NCBI GenBank assembly: GCA_029964075.1
Contig: CM057144.1
Span: 6,285,281 to 6,349,280, forward strand
Direction of reading: 5' to 3'
Length of the DNA stretch: 64,000 nt
DNA from: Patiria pectinifera
Lineage: Eukaryota > Echinodermata > Asteroidea > Valvatida > Asterinidae
Part shown: positions 21,571 through 33,150 of the stretch, piece after piece
How positions within the stretch are numbered: position 1 is the first letter of the stretch
How the letters are laid out: the number at the start of each line of letters is the position of its first letter
Made by a program: the position numbers and the translations under genes
Notes under the pieces: generated by a model
The model's input: only the letters and a program-made list of their open reading frames with translations
Told to the model about the DNA's origin: nothing
Database searches by the model: none

Positions 21571-21867
21571 TTCCGAATTAACCTATGGCGCGTGACAGCT
21601 TTAAAGGAGTTCTCTTTGTATCTCTGTTTTTTAAACTTTCAACTTGTTATTACCTCTCGGGCACGTAGGGGTGGATATTGGATGAAGTTCCCTCCCGACA
21701 GATTTCAGCTGTGCGATGGCCCAGTATTTAACTTTCACTTTTGAAGTTGATACAAAAAAAACCTGCTGTTGCCACAAGGCCAGTTTTATACATTTAAATT
21801 TGACTCATATTTACACACTGTATTACTAAGCAACATTGATTATTTTTGGGGTGTACACTCATAACAA

Positions 21868-21925
21868 GATAGGCCGGGTGTGAACTCGAACCCAGATCTC
21901 CTGAATTTTGAAAAGCTCTGTAAAC
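21868..21925 (-). repeat. Possible tRNA-derived box B sequence
   Basis: On the minus strand, CTGGGTTCGAGTTCACACCC resembles a T-arm with a box B (GGTTCGAGTTC). No convincing 5' half of a tRNA is seen, so this is at best a SINE remnant. Confidence 0.3.
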
Positions 21926-22299
21926 ATCTTTGCAAATAGGGAGAAGGAACCAAAGGAAACAAACTTTGACTTGGTAGCCTGGCACGTACGTGATTGGCAG
22001 AGGTTATTTGAGCACCTTCCGCATCAGCTGTAAAGACTATTATCAAGATTGAGTTTCGGTCCTGAGCTGAGCAATTGCATTGGACAAGAGAAAGAAATGC
22101 ATCATCCGTGCTGATCATCAAGTAATCACTTTTAAGGTAGGTATGTGATGTGCATGGTTTTCTTTCGTCGTTAATGTTAAACACAATTTGTGTTTGTCTC
22201 GCCTATGCATGTCTGTAGGTACGTAAATACGTACACCACTTCCAACGGATGTCTGGACGCCCGGACGCATGTCCGTGTGTATGTATGAAGTAATCTAGT

Positions 22300-22890
22300 T
22301 TCAAGTAATTGATCTCGTTTGAAAAGTTGAAGTCCAATTGCAACCAACCTGGGGTCATGGATGCAACATGGGAACCTTCATATGATCATGATATGAAAGG
22401 TCCCATACCGAGGTCAAACGTCATCTGAAGTCGAGTTGTATAATAGCCTAAAAATTTAAATTGATCTCATTTGAAAAGTTGAAGTCCAATTGCAACCAAA
22501 CTTGGGTCATAGATGCAACATGGGAACCGTCATATGATCATGATATCAAAGGTGCAATACCGAGGTCAAACGTCATCTGAGGTCAAGTTGTTAAATTGCC
22601 TAATAATGTAAAATTGGTCTCATTTGAAAAGTTCTAGTCCAATTGCAACCAAACTTGAGTCATAGATGCAAAAAGAACCTCCATATGATAATGCTGTCAA
22701 AGGTCACAAACCAAGGTCAAGGTCATTTGAGGTCAAATTGTTAAATAGGCTGAAAATGTACAATTGCTCTCATCTAGCAGTTGAAGCTTAATTGCAACTA
22801 AACTTGGTTAATAGGTGCAACATGAGAACCTTCATATTATCATGATGTGAAAGGAACATGCTTGGGTCAAAAGTCATTTGAGATCTTTAT
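22300..22890 (+). repeat. Tandem repeat, four ~152-bp units with AGGTCA-like motifs
   Basis: The block GAAAAGTTGAAGTCCAATTG recurs at 22321, 22472 and about 22626, with a more diverged copy near 22777 (spacing 151-154 bases). Each unit holds CCGAGGTCAAACGTCATCTG or close variants and so several AGGTCA-type hexamers. Divergence rises towards the right end. No ORF is conserved. Confidence 0.8.
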
Positions 22891-23429
22891 TAGCAGTTCA
22901 TACAATTCCACCCTCAATACTACCCACAATTATTTCTACACTGATCAGGGCCCTCTCATCCCCATTACTACCCTTCCCAGTGCCACCCTACAATGCACAC
23001 CTCACTCTGTTAAAAAAAAAACGAAAAAAAAAAACCCAGGCGAGACGCGCCGGGTTCGATAACCACCTTGATGTAAGGGTAAATGCCATTAACAACGCAT
23101 ACCATTAATGTTGGTGTTATAATGCTTGAATTAAACTGTAATTTGGATAGTGGTACCTTCGTGGTATTCATATTTTCATGGCAACACGTTCATAGTGAAA
23201 ATAATTCTCCACAGCCGTAGTATACATGTACACACCTTAGTTTTATAAATATTGTTCCCAATGTACAGGCCTACGGTAATGCAGTATACTTTCCCTTATT
23301 GGTGCCTTAATGCTTTTAGGCCTACTTTGTTCCCAAGGTGAAATGCTAATACGTTCGTGCCCGATGCCGTGTTGCTCACTTTGGATGAGGGAACACAATG
23401 ATTTACACTGAAAGATGGACTATCAACGG

Positions 23430-24710
23430 CAGAATACCAGTTTGATCGTTTGTCGAATTTCCATGTTGTCAAGGTTAAGGACGGAAACCGCTCTAATCGC
23501 TGGGTAGATCTTTTTTAGAGGAATGTCGTCACCCCCACCCCCAATTTGGTTACGAAAACCAATAGCAGATCGTTTTAAACCATTTTTTTGGGACAATGTG
23601 TCCAACCGATTTTTTGGGTCAAAATGACCAACAGACCTTTGCTTTTATCCATATTTTATTGATGAAAACGTCAACCAATTCATGTTAGTAATGACAACAC
23701 TTTCTTCTGGATCAAACCCTACCAATACGAAATTGTAACAGAATATAACCAATAGTGGTGGGTCATCTCAACCAAGGATTTGGTTTTCATCAAAAGTTTT
23801 ACCAACTCTGATTGGTTGATGGAGTACCGTAACATATTTCCTTGGTAAAGTTTAACCAATTTTGGTTGGTTAATCCTGCGTTGACTAGTTGACATTCCGT
23901 AGCTCGCTTTAACTGTATATTTTATTCCTTGGTAAGAAATGAATTAAGATCTGATGCTGCGCCAACTAACACATATGCCTACAAATACTAAAATAGTCGT
24001 AGCCATCACATGATTTTCTTCTGTGGTAATTATTCACAAACGTAAAACTTTCCCGAATCGTGTCTCAACTCTCTAGTGACCATCTTGCAATCTACAGTGG
24101 AATTTCGATAAGTCAAACCTAAGGGGAATCGGCTCAAATTTTGATTTTTAAGTTATCCAATGGAATTTCTTTTCAACAATTATTGACGGGAATAAGTTTT
24201 GACTTTGATTTTGAAGGGTTTTGGGGATTTCACTGCATATTGTTCTCACAAAGTTGTAATGCTATTAAGTGTTACGCGCCAACCACGGCCTGCCCTAGTT
24301 CTACACAGTGGTTGTGCTTGTGAAAGTCATGCCCTGATTACGTTAAGGCTACGTGAAAGCATGATTTAACCAATTTTTTGGCCAAATCAGCCATTATGAG
24401 GCCAGGTTATGATTAACCATTTTGGGGTCAAAATTCAACGAAAGCTTTGGTTAACTTAATGAAAACGATTGAACTAACAAACTCTAATCGCTGACCTGTG
24501 CATTTGTTACATTAATGTAGCCAGTTATAGCACTTTTTGATTATCAATTAACTGCGGTTTTCACCAAACGATTGGTCAAGGTAACCAATATGTCGCAACC
24601 CACAAAAATGGTAACCAGTTGACAAGCTGATGGGGTTAGATCTAACCGAATTAGTGGTTATGACAACCAAAAGTAACCTGACGTACAAATAAATTTTGTT
24701 CTTTCTCGTC
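23430..24710 (-). repeat. Copy of the TACACTCTAAAAA element family (reverse orientation, diverged)
   Basis: Reverse-complemented 24540-24680 aligns closely with 26270-26380 (TCAACTGGTTA.CATTTT, GGGTTGCGAC.TATTGGTTAC). The whole stretch is rich in ACCAAT/TTGGTT words like the 26180-27049 element. I could not find matching terminal inverted repeats here, so its limits are approximate. Confidence 0.5.
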
Positions 24711-26179
24711 GGGAGAAAGAAAATAACAATTTGAGCCACTGAGGACAGCTGCTCTACTGTGATCCTTACGCCTACGCACAAATATTATTCGAAATTAATA
24801 AAGTAAAAATAGGTTTTCCCAGCCAATGTCGCAAAAAAAAATAATATCGAATTAACCTTGATAGTGACCAATTCGAAGCAAGTAGCGCCCTGCTGTTATT
24901 ACCGCGGCGTGGTTCGTATCAGGTTTCAGGCGTTCAAATTCGTTTTAAGACCTGACATTTTCATGTTTAACACACACTGATTTTTCATGTTTAAGTGATC
25001 ATTCAATCTAGCAGTCGGTTTGGATTAGGGTTATTTGCCTGAGATTCTTGTTATCGTTTTCATTTCCGTGCATTCCATTTAGCACTTTTTTCTTTCAGAA
25101 ATATAAGCCATGAGTTTTTTTTAATTTCGAGCACCTTTTCATTATTTCTGCTTCATGTCGTGGTCCATGTTTGTGTTTCTGGCCCCTCCTCTTGTCAGGT
25201 TTTCCCGTCTGCCAGATCTCAGATACGTTGCTACAATTGAGCTGGCAGTAGATATCTTTTTTATGCCAAGATTGTATGCAAGTTCAGGATAGTCTTGGGC
25301 ATCAAACAACGGTCTACAACTGAAATTCTCATGTAACGCCCATGAGCTGGCATATTAATATTTCTAGTGCTTCAATCTAACAGTTTACATGGTGATCAGA
25401 GTAGTGGCAGAGCCTTTTGGGGACAGGTTTTTTATATCTATATTTCCAAATTGGAACAAAAGCACTCGATCTTATTCTAGCAAACGACTTGAGACAGAGA
25501 CATATTTCGAATTAGTTGCTTACTTTTCACATTTGCTTGCTTATGATAAATTCGAATACCACACGTACACAGCCGGAATCTCCGGCGAATTGGTATGCTC
25601 ATTTGTTAAATTTCAATTTGAATGCCCTATCGTTGAAATTGCATGATTAAAATGTAAAATCGCATGTTCTAATGTGAAATTGATCGGTGTTTTAAAGTAA
25701 TTGAATGTTGATCTCAACGTACATTCAAAGTCGTGCAGAAACGGGTATTTTCTCGCAAATTTGGCCGCCAAATCTGGTAACATTAAAGCTGTCCGGGAAA
25801 AACCTATATTGCACAAGAAAACGTGTGGATTGCACTTTTTGTTCGATGACTCATAAAAAAACACCGTTTGTATTGCTGTAGAGATTTACAAACAGATTCT
25901 GTTTTCGGGTATAATTCGACAATAGGAGAGGGAGACGAACATTATTCATAAAATGCATTGTTTATAATTCAATATTGTACGTGTAATCCCGGAGAGTAAA
26001 TATTGTTTCGAAGTTCAGCGTCGAGCATGTTTTCGTCTCGGAGCTTCGGACATTTCTTTAGGTTAATGATTCACGATGGCAAGATTGCATTATTTACACA
26101 AAACAATACAGTGCATAAGAAGTTCCCAAATCTCTCTCTCTATATATAGACCTTCTATCCGGAGATTTTATCTTCAGTG
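24711..26179. other. Unassigned non-coding stretch
   Basis: I see no gene or named element. The 85-codon frame at 25389-25646 and others have no domain or splice support. This DNA lies upstream of the signal-peptide exon at 27157 and could contain its promoter or untranslated first exon. Confidence 0.3.
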
Positions 26180-27049
26180 TACACTCTAAAAACAAATTGT
26201 TGAAAATAACCAAATATATTTGGTCAAGTTACTTTTGGTTATTATAACCAGTAATTTGGTTAGACCTATACCCAGCGATTGGTCAACTGGTTATCATTTT
26301 CATGGGTTGCGACGTATTGGTTACCTTGAACAATCGTTCTAAACCCTTAGTCAATTGATAACCAAACAAGTGGTTAAATAGAATTGGTCACTTTAGCCAT
26401 GCTGTTGGTTAAATGTAACCAATGGATTATGTCAATGATAACAGAAGTGTGTTGAAAATCGTGTTTATTAAGTTTATCAACGTTTTGGTTGAATATCAAC
26501 CATTGACAAATTGTAAATTGCGTCTGGTACAATAAGGGCTAATTTAACCAAGATAAATTAAACCATGTTTAACGTAGCCTTCACGTGATCAGCTAGGTAT
26601 GACTATCACATTCACAACCAATGTGTGGAACTAGAGTATGCCTCACTTTGCACCGAACACTCTATAACAGTTTCACAACTGTTTGGGAACAGTTTAGATT
26701 GCTCGATGGACTCTGGAGAGTGGAGACTAGACTCGGTGAAAGACTTAAAGTTCGTGAGGAATTACAACAAACGAAACTAATGTGATAGCAGCGACCGTTT
26801 GTAGGCCAATGTGTTAGTCGACGCAATATCAAATCTTTAATGCCGCTGTATACGTCTAAGTAAATCGTTTTAAGCAAGGAATAAAATATGCATTAAAAGC
26901 GAGCAACGAATCGAAGTGCCGTTTCGAAGCTTTCTTCGGTCTAGTTTTTAGAAGGATAGGGGGTATGGGGGTTCATGTCCATTCGTTGCAGGACCGTATC
27001 ATTGGTTGAATTAACCAACCCAAAAAAAGAAGAAGATTTTTAGGGTGTA
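26180..27049. mobile_element. Inverted-repeat element with TACACTCTAAAAA ends
   Basis: The left end reads TACACTCTAAAAAC and the right end, on the minus strand, TACACCCTAAAAAT. The 870-bp body is packed with TTGGTTA/TAACCAA words and has no transposase frame, so it is non-autonomous. The same terminal word starts a block at 53467 and closes one at 60692, so it is a family. The superfamily was not determined. Confidence 0.6.
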
Positions 27050-27156
27050 TAAGTTTCATTTTTAATAATTTATTTTAGGTTTTAGTCTTTATTTTAATTT
27101 TTTTTTTTAGTGTTGTTGTGCGAGTTTCCCAAAAGTGTGTCTTTTTTTTTTTTCAG

Positions 27157-27256
27157 GTTACACTTGCAACAATGCTCCTAACGCGACGAGGCGTAGGAGG
27201 GTGTGCCGTTAGACTTGTGGTGTTACTGCTGATTGTTCAGCCACTTCGTGTACTAG
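27157..27256 (+). CDS. Signal-peptide exon of a second host gene
   Basis: A long T-tract and CAG (acceptor ends 27156) is followed by 15 untranslated bases and an ATG at 27172. A strong donor GTAAGA starts at 27257. The 28 codons plus one base encode a basic N-terminus (MLLTRRGVGG), then a hydrophobic core (VRLVVLLLIV) and a turn (QPLRVL), a classic secretory signal. The exon leaves in phase 1, and an upstream untranslated exon is implied by the acceptor. I found no downstream exon in the window with confidence, so the mature protein is unknown. Confidence 0.65.
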
Positions 27257-27368
27257 GTAAGAACATAATTTCAATATGATTGACGTACAAAGTTGTAATG
27301 ACTCAAGTCAATGGAACGTATGTATAAAAAAAACTAGTATTTGTTTTACTACCTATTTTCAAGCATTT

Positions 27369-28089
27369 CGTCATCGTTCTCACGAAGGGGCGAATTTTAT
27401 GACAATCGTCTGTTTTTCGAAGATAAAAATTGGTGAAAATGAATAAGTATATCAATATCTACAGCCTGGTAAGGCTGTACTTTCAAAAATCTTAATTAAA
27501 ATCTTAATTAACCTAATTAACGAATGGGCGAATTTGCCAAAAGTGCCGTTTTGCGTTTCCACGAAGGGGCGAATTTCCGCACTGTATGGTATTAATACGT
27601 TTTCAGTAAATAAATACATTGTAATACAATGTCGCGTATATCACGAAAGGGCGAATTCCATGCGCGTGCAATAAAACGTTTTCACGAAGGGGCAAATTTC
27701 AAGACGCATGCGAAGTGGAGAAGAATCTGCGCGTACTGTACAAAAATGCATCGACTTAAACCGCAGAAGGGCGAAATCTGCGCGTAGTCACTTTAGCGTT
27801 GTCACGAAGGGGCGAATTTGCTAATTGGTATTTTTTCTTCGTTTTCCCGCACAGCCTCTTCTCTGAATTGATTAAATTATGCAAAATAATCACCTATTTA
27901 TCTTAAAGTTTGCTACATTTAGGAAGATTAGAAGCTCTTCTTACCTCTGATACCTAAAGCTTGCATATTTTATGAATTTTTAAGTTTCAAATTGTCAAAT
28001 GAAAAAAGGACCAACTTTAAACGCGACTATCTGGAATGTTTGTTTAGACAGTGAAATACTAAATTTGCCTCTTCGTGAAAACAGTGACG
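27369..28089. mobile_element. Inverted-repeat element with repeated CACGAAGGGGCGAATTT motifs
   Basis: Imperfect inverted ends (CGTCATCGTTCTCACGAAGG at the left; on the minus strand CGTCACTGTTTTCACGAAGA at the right) bound 721 bases. The 17-base motif recurs in one orientation at about 27381, 27521 (partial), 27560, 27642, 27683, 27762 (diverged) and 27803, with irregular 40-140-base spacing. Multiple subterminal binding sites are known in hAT and similar transposons. It lies just inside the first intron of the signal-peptide gene. Confidence 0.55.
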
Positions 28090-28923
28090 ATTTACTTGCA
28101 TTGGTCTGAATCTTTAAAAAAATTTTTTTTTTTACATAAACAACCCTGGGGACTGCACAGTTTATTAAGTCTCCAATTTTAACAAAATATTGATTTTTTT
28201 TGGTTTTATTTCAATAAACAATAACCTTTGTGTGTTAAATTTTAGTATGATTTTACCCCGCTTTAACACGTGTCTGTGCTTTTTTTTAATGCATTTTTTT
28301 AATGCAATTGCGACGTCTACATAACACTGTGGACCTTTACAATGAACGCATATTTTATGTATTCTGCAACAGGCGAACAGTGTCTTCATCATTTTGCTAC
28401 ATGTGAGGATGAAATGTACTACAAGTACCAGTACTACATGTACTTGATTTGGATTAGTACCCCCCTTCGTGTGTGTGTGGCAGTTCGTACACACAATAGA
28501 TACACTATTGTTGACAACCATTCATTCAAAGAAACAATCCAATGATTTAAAGCATTTGCTACCGCTTGTCTAGTAAATGCTGAACAGTGAAGGAACATTT
28601 TTATTCAAATAGAATCAAGCATTTGCTTTTCCTTAATGCTTTTACTGCAGAATATACATTTTTACTTTTTGCTCAACATTCTCAGCATTTGCTGATTTTT
28701 ATTCATACGATCCATATAGACACAGTGAAGTCGAATATCACACAAAGGTTTTTGATGAAAGATGAAGGTTTTGATAGTGGTAGATCCTACTTGAAGTCTC
28801 AGGCCAGAAAGAGAATATTTGCTACACAAGGAGAAACGGCATCACAAAAAAATCTGTTTTTTCATCATCAGGCTGTATACATACCGCAGAATTTGATGTC
28901 AGTAATAGCTTGTCAAGAGCTAT

Positions 28924-29060
28924 TTAAGAATCTCCAGGGACTGAAGTATTGAAACTAGCATAAATCTGTGTATCATCGGCATAAATGTGGCAGTTAAATA
29001 TTAATGGCACCATCGATCCCGCCATCTTTTCAACAATTTCATTCATGATAAGGCCGTAAT
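28924..29060 (-). pseudogene. CR1/jockey-type LINE reverse transcriptase fragment
   Basis: Minus-strand translation gives FNCHIYADDTQIYASFNTSV, the catalytic YADD box with the TQIY continuation typical of CR1/L2/jockey-group LINEs. Only about 40 codons are recognisable, with a stop right after them. The rest of the element is absent, so it is an old fragment. Confidence 0.7.
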
Positions 29061-29640
29061 CCAAACTGTATACATAACGAAAGCACATTTTTATAAATAT
29101 ATATTTAAATTTGAAATACACACATAAAGCACATAAACTTAATAGAAATATAAAATCGAAACTATGAATAATAAAATATAAACACTTCCAAATATATTGA
29201 TCTTACACATAATACTGTATAAAAACTAAGTATTAGACAAAACTAAAGTAAATAACTTTTCTGCGTATATAATGCCTACATGTGCAGGAAAGAAACAAAC
29301 AAAATCTTCAACAAATGGCTTGGGTGAACTTCAATAATAAAATAAAAAATACAAATATCAGTCACATCTTCTAATGAACGAAAAGTCAAAGTTGGCATAT
29401 TATGAAATTAAATAAATAAAAGTGTAACTCCCAAGCGCCAGAAAAAAAAATTAACTTAGATTATATAGCACAGATAATAAGAAAATCGTGATTAAAACAA
29501 ATTACCATTTTACAAGCACCATTGTCTATATACTCTTTAAATTACACAAAGAAAAACTGAAAGTCCAACATGAATTTAATAAAAAAAACCTAGAAATGTG
29601 TTTGTGGACAAACACAAGCTGTTTCAAATATTTGAAATAC
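29061..29640. other. AT-rich non-coding stretch
   Basis: This DNA is very AT-rich, with no gene, RNA or recognisable repeat. Confidence 0.4.
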
Positions 29641-30505
29641 TCTGTGCATGTGATTAACACTTGACATCACTTCAAATGTCATTCATAACAGCACATTATT
29701 CGTACATATCAAGTTATAACAAAATCGAGCATGGTTTTGTAGATAAAGACCTTTAATAAAAAATGCCCCTTTAATTTATGTCCCATGACATTTGATGATG
29801 CCATCACTTGAATTTTCACAACACATCCCGGTATGGGTACATATCGAGTAACAATCCAAACAGACCATGGTTCTGTAGATATAGACCTTAGAAATTGCCC
29901 TTTGATTGTGACTCACATGACATGTGGTGACGTTATAATGACGTTCACTTCAATTTCCATCTATAACACATCCCTGTGCAAGTGCATACCATGTTTTCAC
30001 CCAATCCGACTTGAACTTCAGAAGTTAAAGCGATTTGGAAAAAAATGCACATTCAATGTGACATCACATGACACTTGATGACGTAATTGTTACGAAATTA
30101 ATCGGGAACCATCTTCGTCTGCTGGTCTTAGTGTCTGCCAAGTGTAAAGTCAATCAGACATATAAAAGTTCCAAAGTGTAACGTTTGAAGAAAAACGTGG
30201 ACAAAACCTATGGGAAAATGCATCTTTAATGTGACGTAACCTGACACCTGAGGATGTCACGATCAAGAATATCTTCTATGTTATATGTGGATGGTGGTCT
30301 AGGTGTGTACCACGTCCAAAGTTGATCAGATTAACGACAGTGCCAAAGTGGAGCATTTTAAAACGTGTACAAAACCTATGGGGAAAATGCAATTTTAATG
30401 TAACGTAACCTGACACCTGATGACGTCACAATCACGAATAGTTTCTGCGACCATCTGGGGTTGGTGGTCAAAGTGTCTATTAAGTCTTAAGTTGATCGGA
30501 TAAAA
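29640..30505 (+). repeat. Imperfect ~150-170-bp tandem array, CRE-rich family, block 1
   Basis: Recurring blocks are TGACRTCACATGACACYTGATG, CATCTATAACACATCCC, ACCCAATC.GACTTG and GTAGATATAGACCTT. Units are diverged, with an order shared with 31980-32870. Near-consensus TGACGTCA/TGACGTAA words sit at each unit junction. The 30506-30892 hairpin element interrupts or borders the array. Confidence 0.65.
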
Positions 30506-30892
30506 GAATAAGCCATTTGCGTGTTAAATTTGAATAAAATCTGGAACGTTGACTTAATACAATGCTTAGCACGTTTTAACCTAGCATTCTCCCGACCAAA
30601 GAGACTGTTACTATATCACGTGATTCGGGGCAAGCCTTATGCTAGCAACCCCCAGCTCCGGCATGGTCTGGTGTCTTTGTGCCATTCTCACCCATTGTGA
30701 ACGATGTATTGGTGCTGAGCGTCTCTTACGTAACTATGTAAGAGCTTGCCCCGAATCATGTGATTAGCAACAGTGTCTTTGGTCTGGAGAATTCACAGTT
30801 AAAATGTGCCAAGCATTCTGAGCAAGTCATTGTACCAGACGTTTTTCAAATGTAAATCCCAAAGGGTGTAGGTTACACGCAAATGGCTTATA
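30506..30892. mobile_element. Hairpin (foldback) MITE
   Basis: Long inverted arms (about 130-150 bases each) face each other. The outer part is ATAAGCCATTTGCGTGT at 30508 and ACACGCAAATGGCTTAT near 30891. The inner part is CACGTGATTCGGGGCAAGC at about 30618 and GCTTGCCCCGAATCATGTG near 30745. The right arm has a small extra segment relative to the left. The loop holds no ORF. TA or TTA at both borders may be the target site. Confidence 0.7.
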
Positions 30893-31465
30893 GCTGCTCT
30901 CCTCTTCACGCACGAGCACACACGAAACAGATGTGCACAATTGTCTGGTACTGCTAGCAAGTTACGCTATTGGCTGGTGGTTTCGGAACTTATTTATTTA
31001 TTACATTTATTTACCCAGGGTATGCCCTAACAGTTTAAAACCGGTTGGGGCCCTGCATACAATAAATAATGACTACAAACACATACAATATATTACAATT
31101 AAGTACAATAGGATTAAACATTATTTGATTAATGCATAGTTGTTAAGCAAATATCATAAATACAATATATTTTAAAACTATAATAACTACATGTAAAGTG
31201 TAAGGGCTTTATTATATGGTGGAATCAGTGAACACGACAAATTTGGATCTATCTTGGAACATCAAGAAGGAAAATATTGCTGTAATTTTATCCGCTGATT
31301 ACGGGAGGGGCAAAAACGCCGCGAAAAACCCTTTTGGGAGAAAACACGGGGAAAGTCCCAACCGGCTCCTTATTATGTCCTTATTAATTAGGCAACAAGT
31401 TTGTTAACTCCGTAGATCAGCACAAATCTAGATTTGTATAATCAGAGACAACCGCGACAAATACA
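30893..31465. other. Unassigned non-coding stretch
   Basis: It contains a block 30990-31140 (TTTATTTACCCAGGGTATGC...) that looks like an old dispersed repeat, and otherwise nothing I can name. A 63-codon frame at 31216 has no support. Confidence 0.3.
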
Positions 31466-31476
31466 CACACAATTAT

Positions 31477-31571
31477 TTCTAGAAATATTGTTTCTAGAAA
31501 TACCTTGGAGAGTCGATGGTTTCTGATTGGTCGAGACTCGATCACGTGGGGTGTATTAACGGTGATATAAA
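31477..31571 (+). promoter_or_regulatory. Possible promoter: heat-shock elements, CCAAT, E-box, TATA
   Basis: Two TTCTAGAA palindromes (31477-31484 and 31492-31499) match the nTTCnnGAAn heat-shock element. They are followed by an inverted CCAAT box (ATTGG at 31526-31530), CACGTG at 31543-31548 and TATAAA at 31566-31571. The order and spacing fit an animal pol II promoter with a start near 31600. A short frame with a good Kozak context starts at 31884 (27 codons) but has no recognisable product, so the target gene is unclear. Confidence 0.35.
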
Positions 31572-31979
31572 GAGCGGCTTCAAAGAACAAGCGAAACTAG
31601 ACCTGTGATTGTGGACAATCAAATAGCTGTTTCGGCAACAGTTTTATCAAGAACTGTCATTAAGGACTTTTTATGACGACATTATGACGTCACACATTTA
31701 TCGAAATTTTGTGTACATATCTATGGCCTATCGAACCTAATACAAAAGGATAATCTGAACAATATTGAGGCCTATAGTTCAATATTTTCACCACTGCAGG
31801 TGGCCTTTAATTCTGTTAGAATTGACAGCGTGATCGAGTTGAAAGGAAACGCACATCGATAAAAGGATAAGGCTTAAGGGACAATGGAGGAAGGAAAACA
31901 AACAGCCTTACACACCACAGACACAGAAGCTAAACCAAGGACAGCTGACACGAAGTGTATTTGAGTGAATGATTTGTTA

Positions 31980-32870
31980 ATGACCTGAAATCACACAAAT
32001 CTCGAAATTAAACACATGTACTGAAATTTATACATCAAAATAATTGGAGATGAAATAAACGATTAAATGTGACGTCATAAGACACTTTATAAATCATCAC
32101 GACATACAGATTTTCAACCCAATCTGACCTGTTGTTCTGTGAATATAAGCCTTCAAAATATGACGTTTAATACGACATATTTCTTGTGAAGTCATCGTGA
32201 CGTCACTTAAATGTTCATCTAACACATACCGGTCTAGGTATAGGTAGATATAGGTCTTCAAAATATGCACAGGTAATGGCCTTCAAAAGGTCTTGGCCTT
32301 CAAAATATGCAAATTGTATAGGACGTCACATGTCACGTGATGACCTCATCGTGACGTCGTCGTGACGTTATTTACATTTTCATCTATAACACATCCGGGT
32401 TTAGGTACATACCAAGTTTCAACCCAATCAGACCTGTAGTTGTGTAGATATATGCCTTCAAAATATGCTCTTTCAATGTGACGTCGCATGTAACGTGATG
32501 ACGTCATCGTGACGTCAGTTCGTTTTCATCTATAACACTTACCGGTTTAGGTACATACCAAGTTTCCACCCAATCGGACTTGCAGTTCTGGAGATATAGG
32601 CCTTCAAATTATGTTTATTTTATATGACGTCATATGTCACGTGATGACGTCATCATAACGTCACTTCAATTTTCATCTGTAACACATCCCAATCTACACA
32701 CATATAAACTTTCAACCCAATCGGACCTGTAGTTCCGGAGATATAGCCCAATCGGTCAGATCTAGCCGAATTCTGCTAGAAAATGGTCACAACACAAAAA
32801 TCGCATATTATGTGACGTCACGTGACTCGTGATGACGTCACGATGATGGGGCACATCTTCAGATGCTGGT
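31980..32870 (+). repeat. Imperfect ~145-bp tandem array, CRE-rich family, block 2
   Basis: TTCATCTATAACACATCC-type blocks recur at about 32212, 32381, 32525 and 32671 (spacing 144-169). Each unit has ACCCAATC.GACCTGTAGTT, GAGATATAGGCCTTCAAA, and then paired GATGACGTCATCGTGACGTC motifs. At least seven full or near-full TGACGTCA palindromes lie in 900 bases. No ORF is conserved across units. Confidence 0.8.
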
Positions 32871-33150
32871 CTAATTGTGTGCCGAGTATAAAGTTAATCG
32901 GATTGATTTTTTTGCCCAAAGTCTTCCACTGTAAAAACGTGTACAAATGCTATGAGGAATGGCTGAAAAAGAAGAAAAGAAAAGAAAAGAAAATACATTA
33001 ACGGAAACAAAAGCTGTTTTGGCAACCGGCCGAAACAGCCAAAAATGGCCTTTGAACCAGCATTGATCCAGCCCTATAGAAGGCAATGATTGGCCAAATT
33101 TACAACAGTCATACGGCAGCTTGTAACAATACAGCACTGCCTATGCGCTC

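Noticed and set aside
28587..28952. 121-codon ORF
   Set aside because: Its composition follows the AT-rich DNA and no domain is seen; the only protein signal nearby is the LINE YADD fragment on the other strand.
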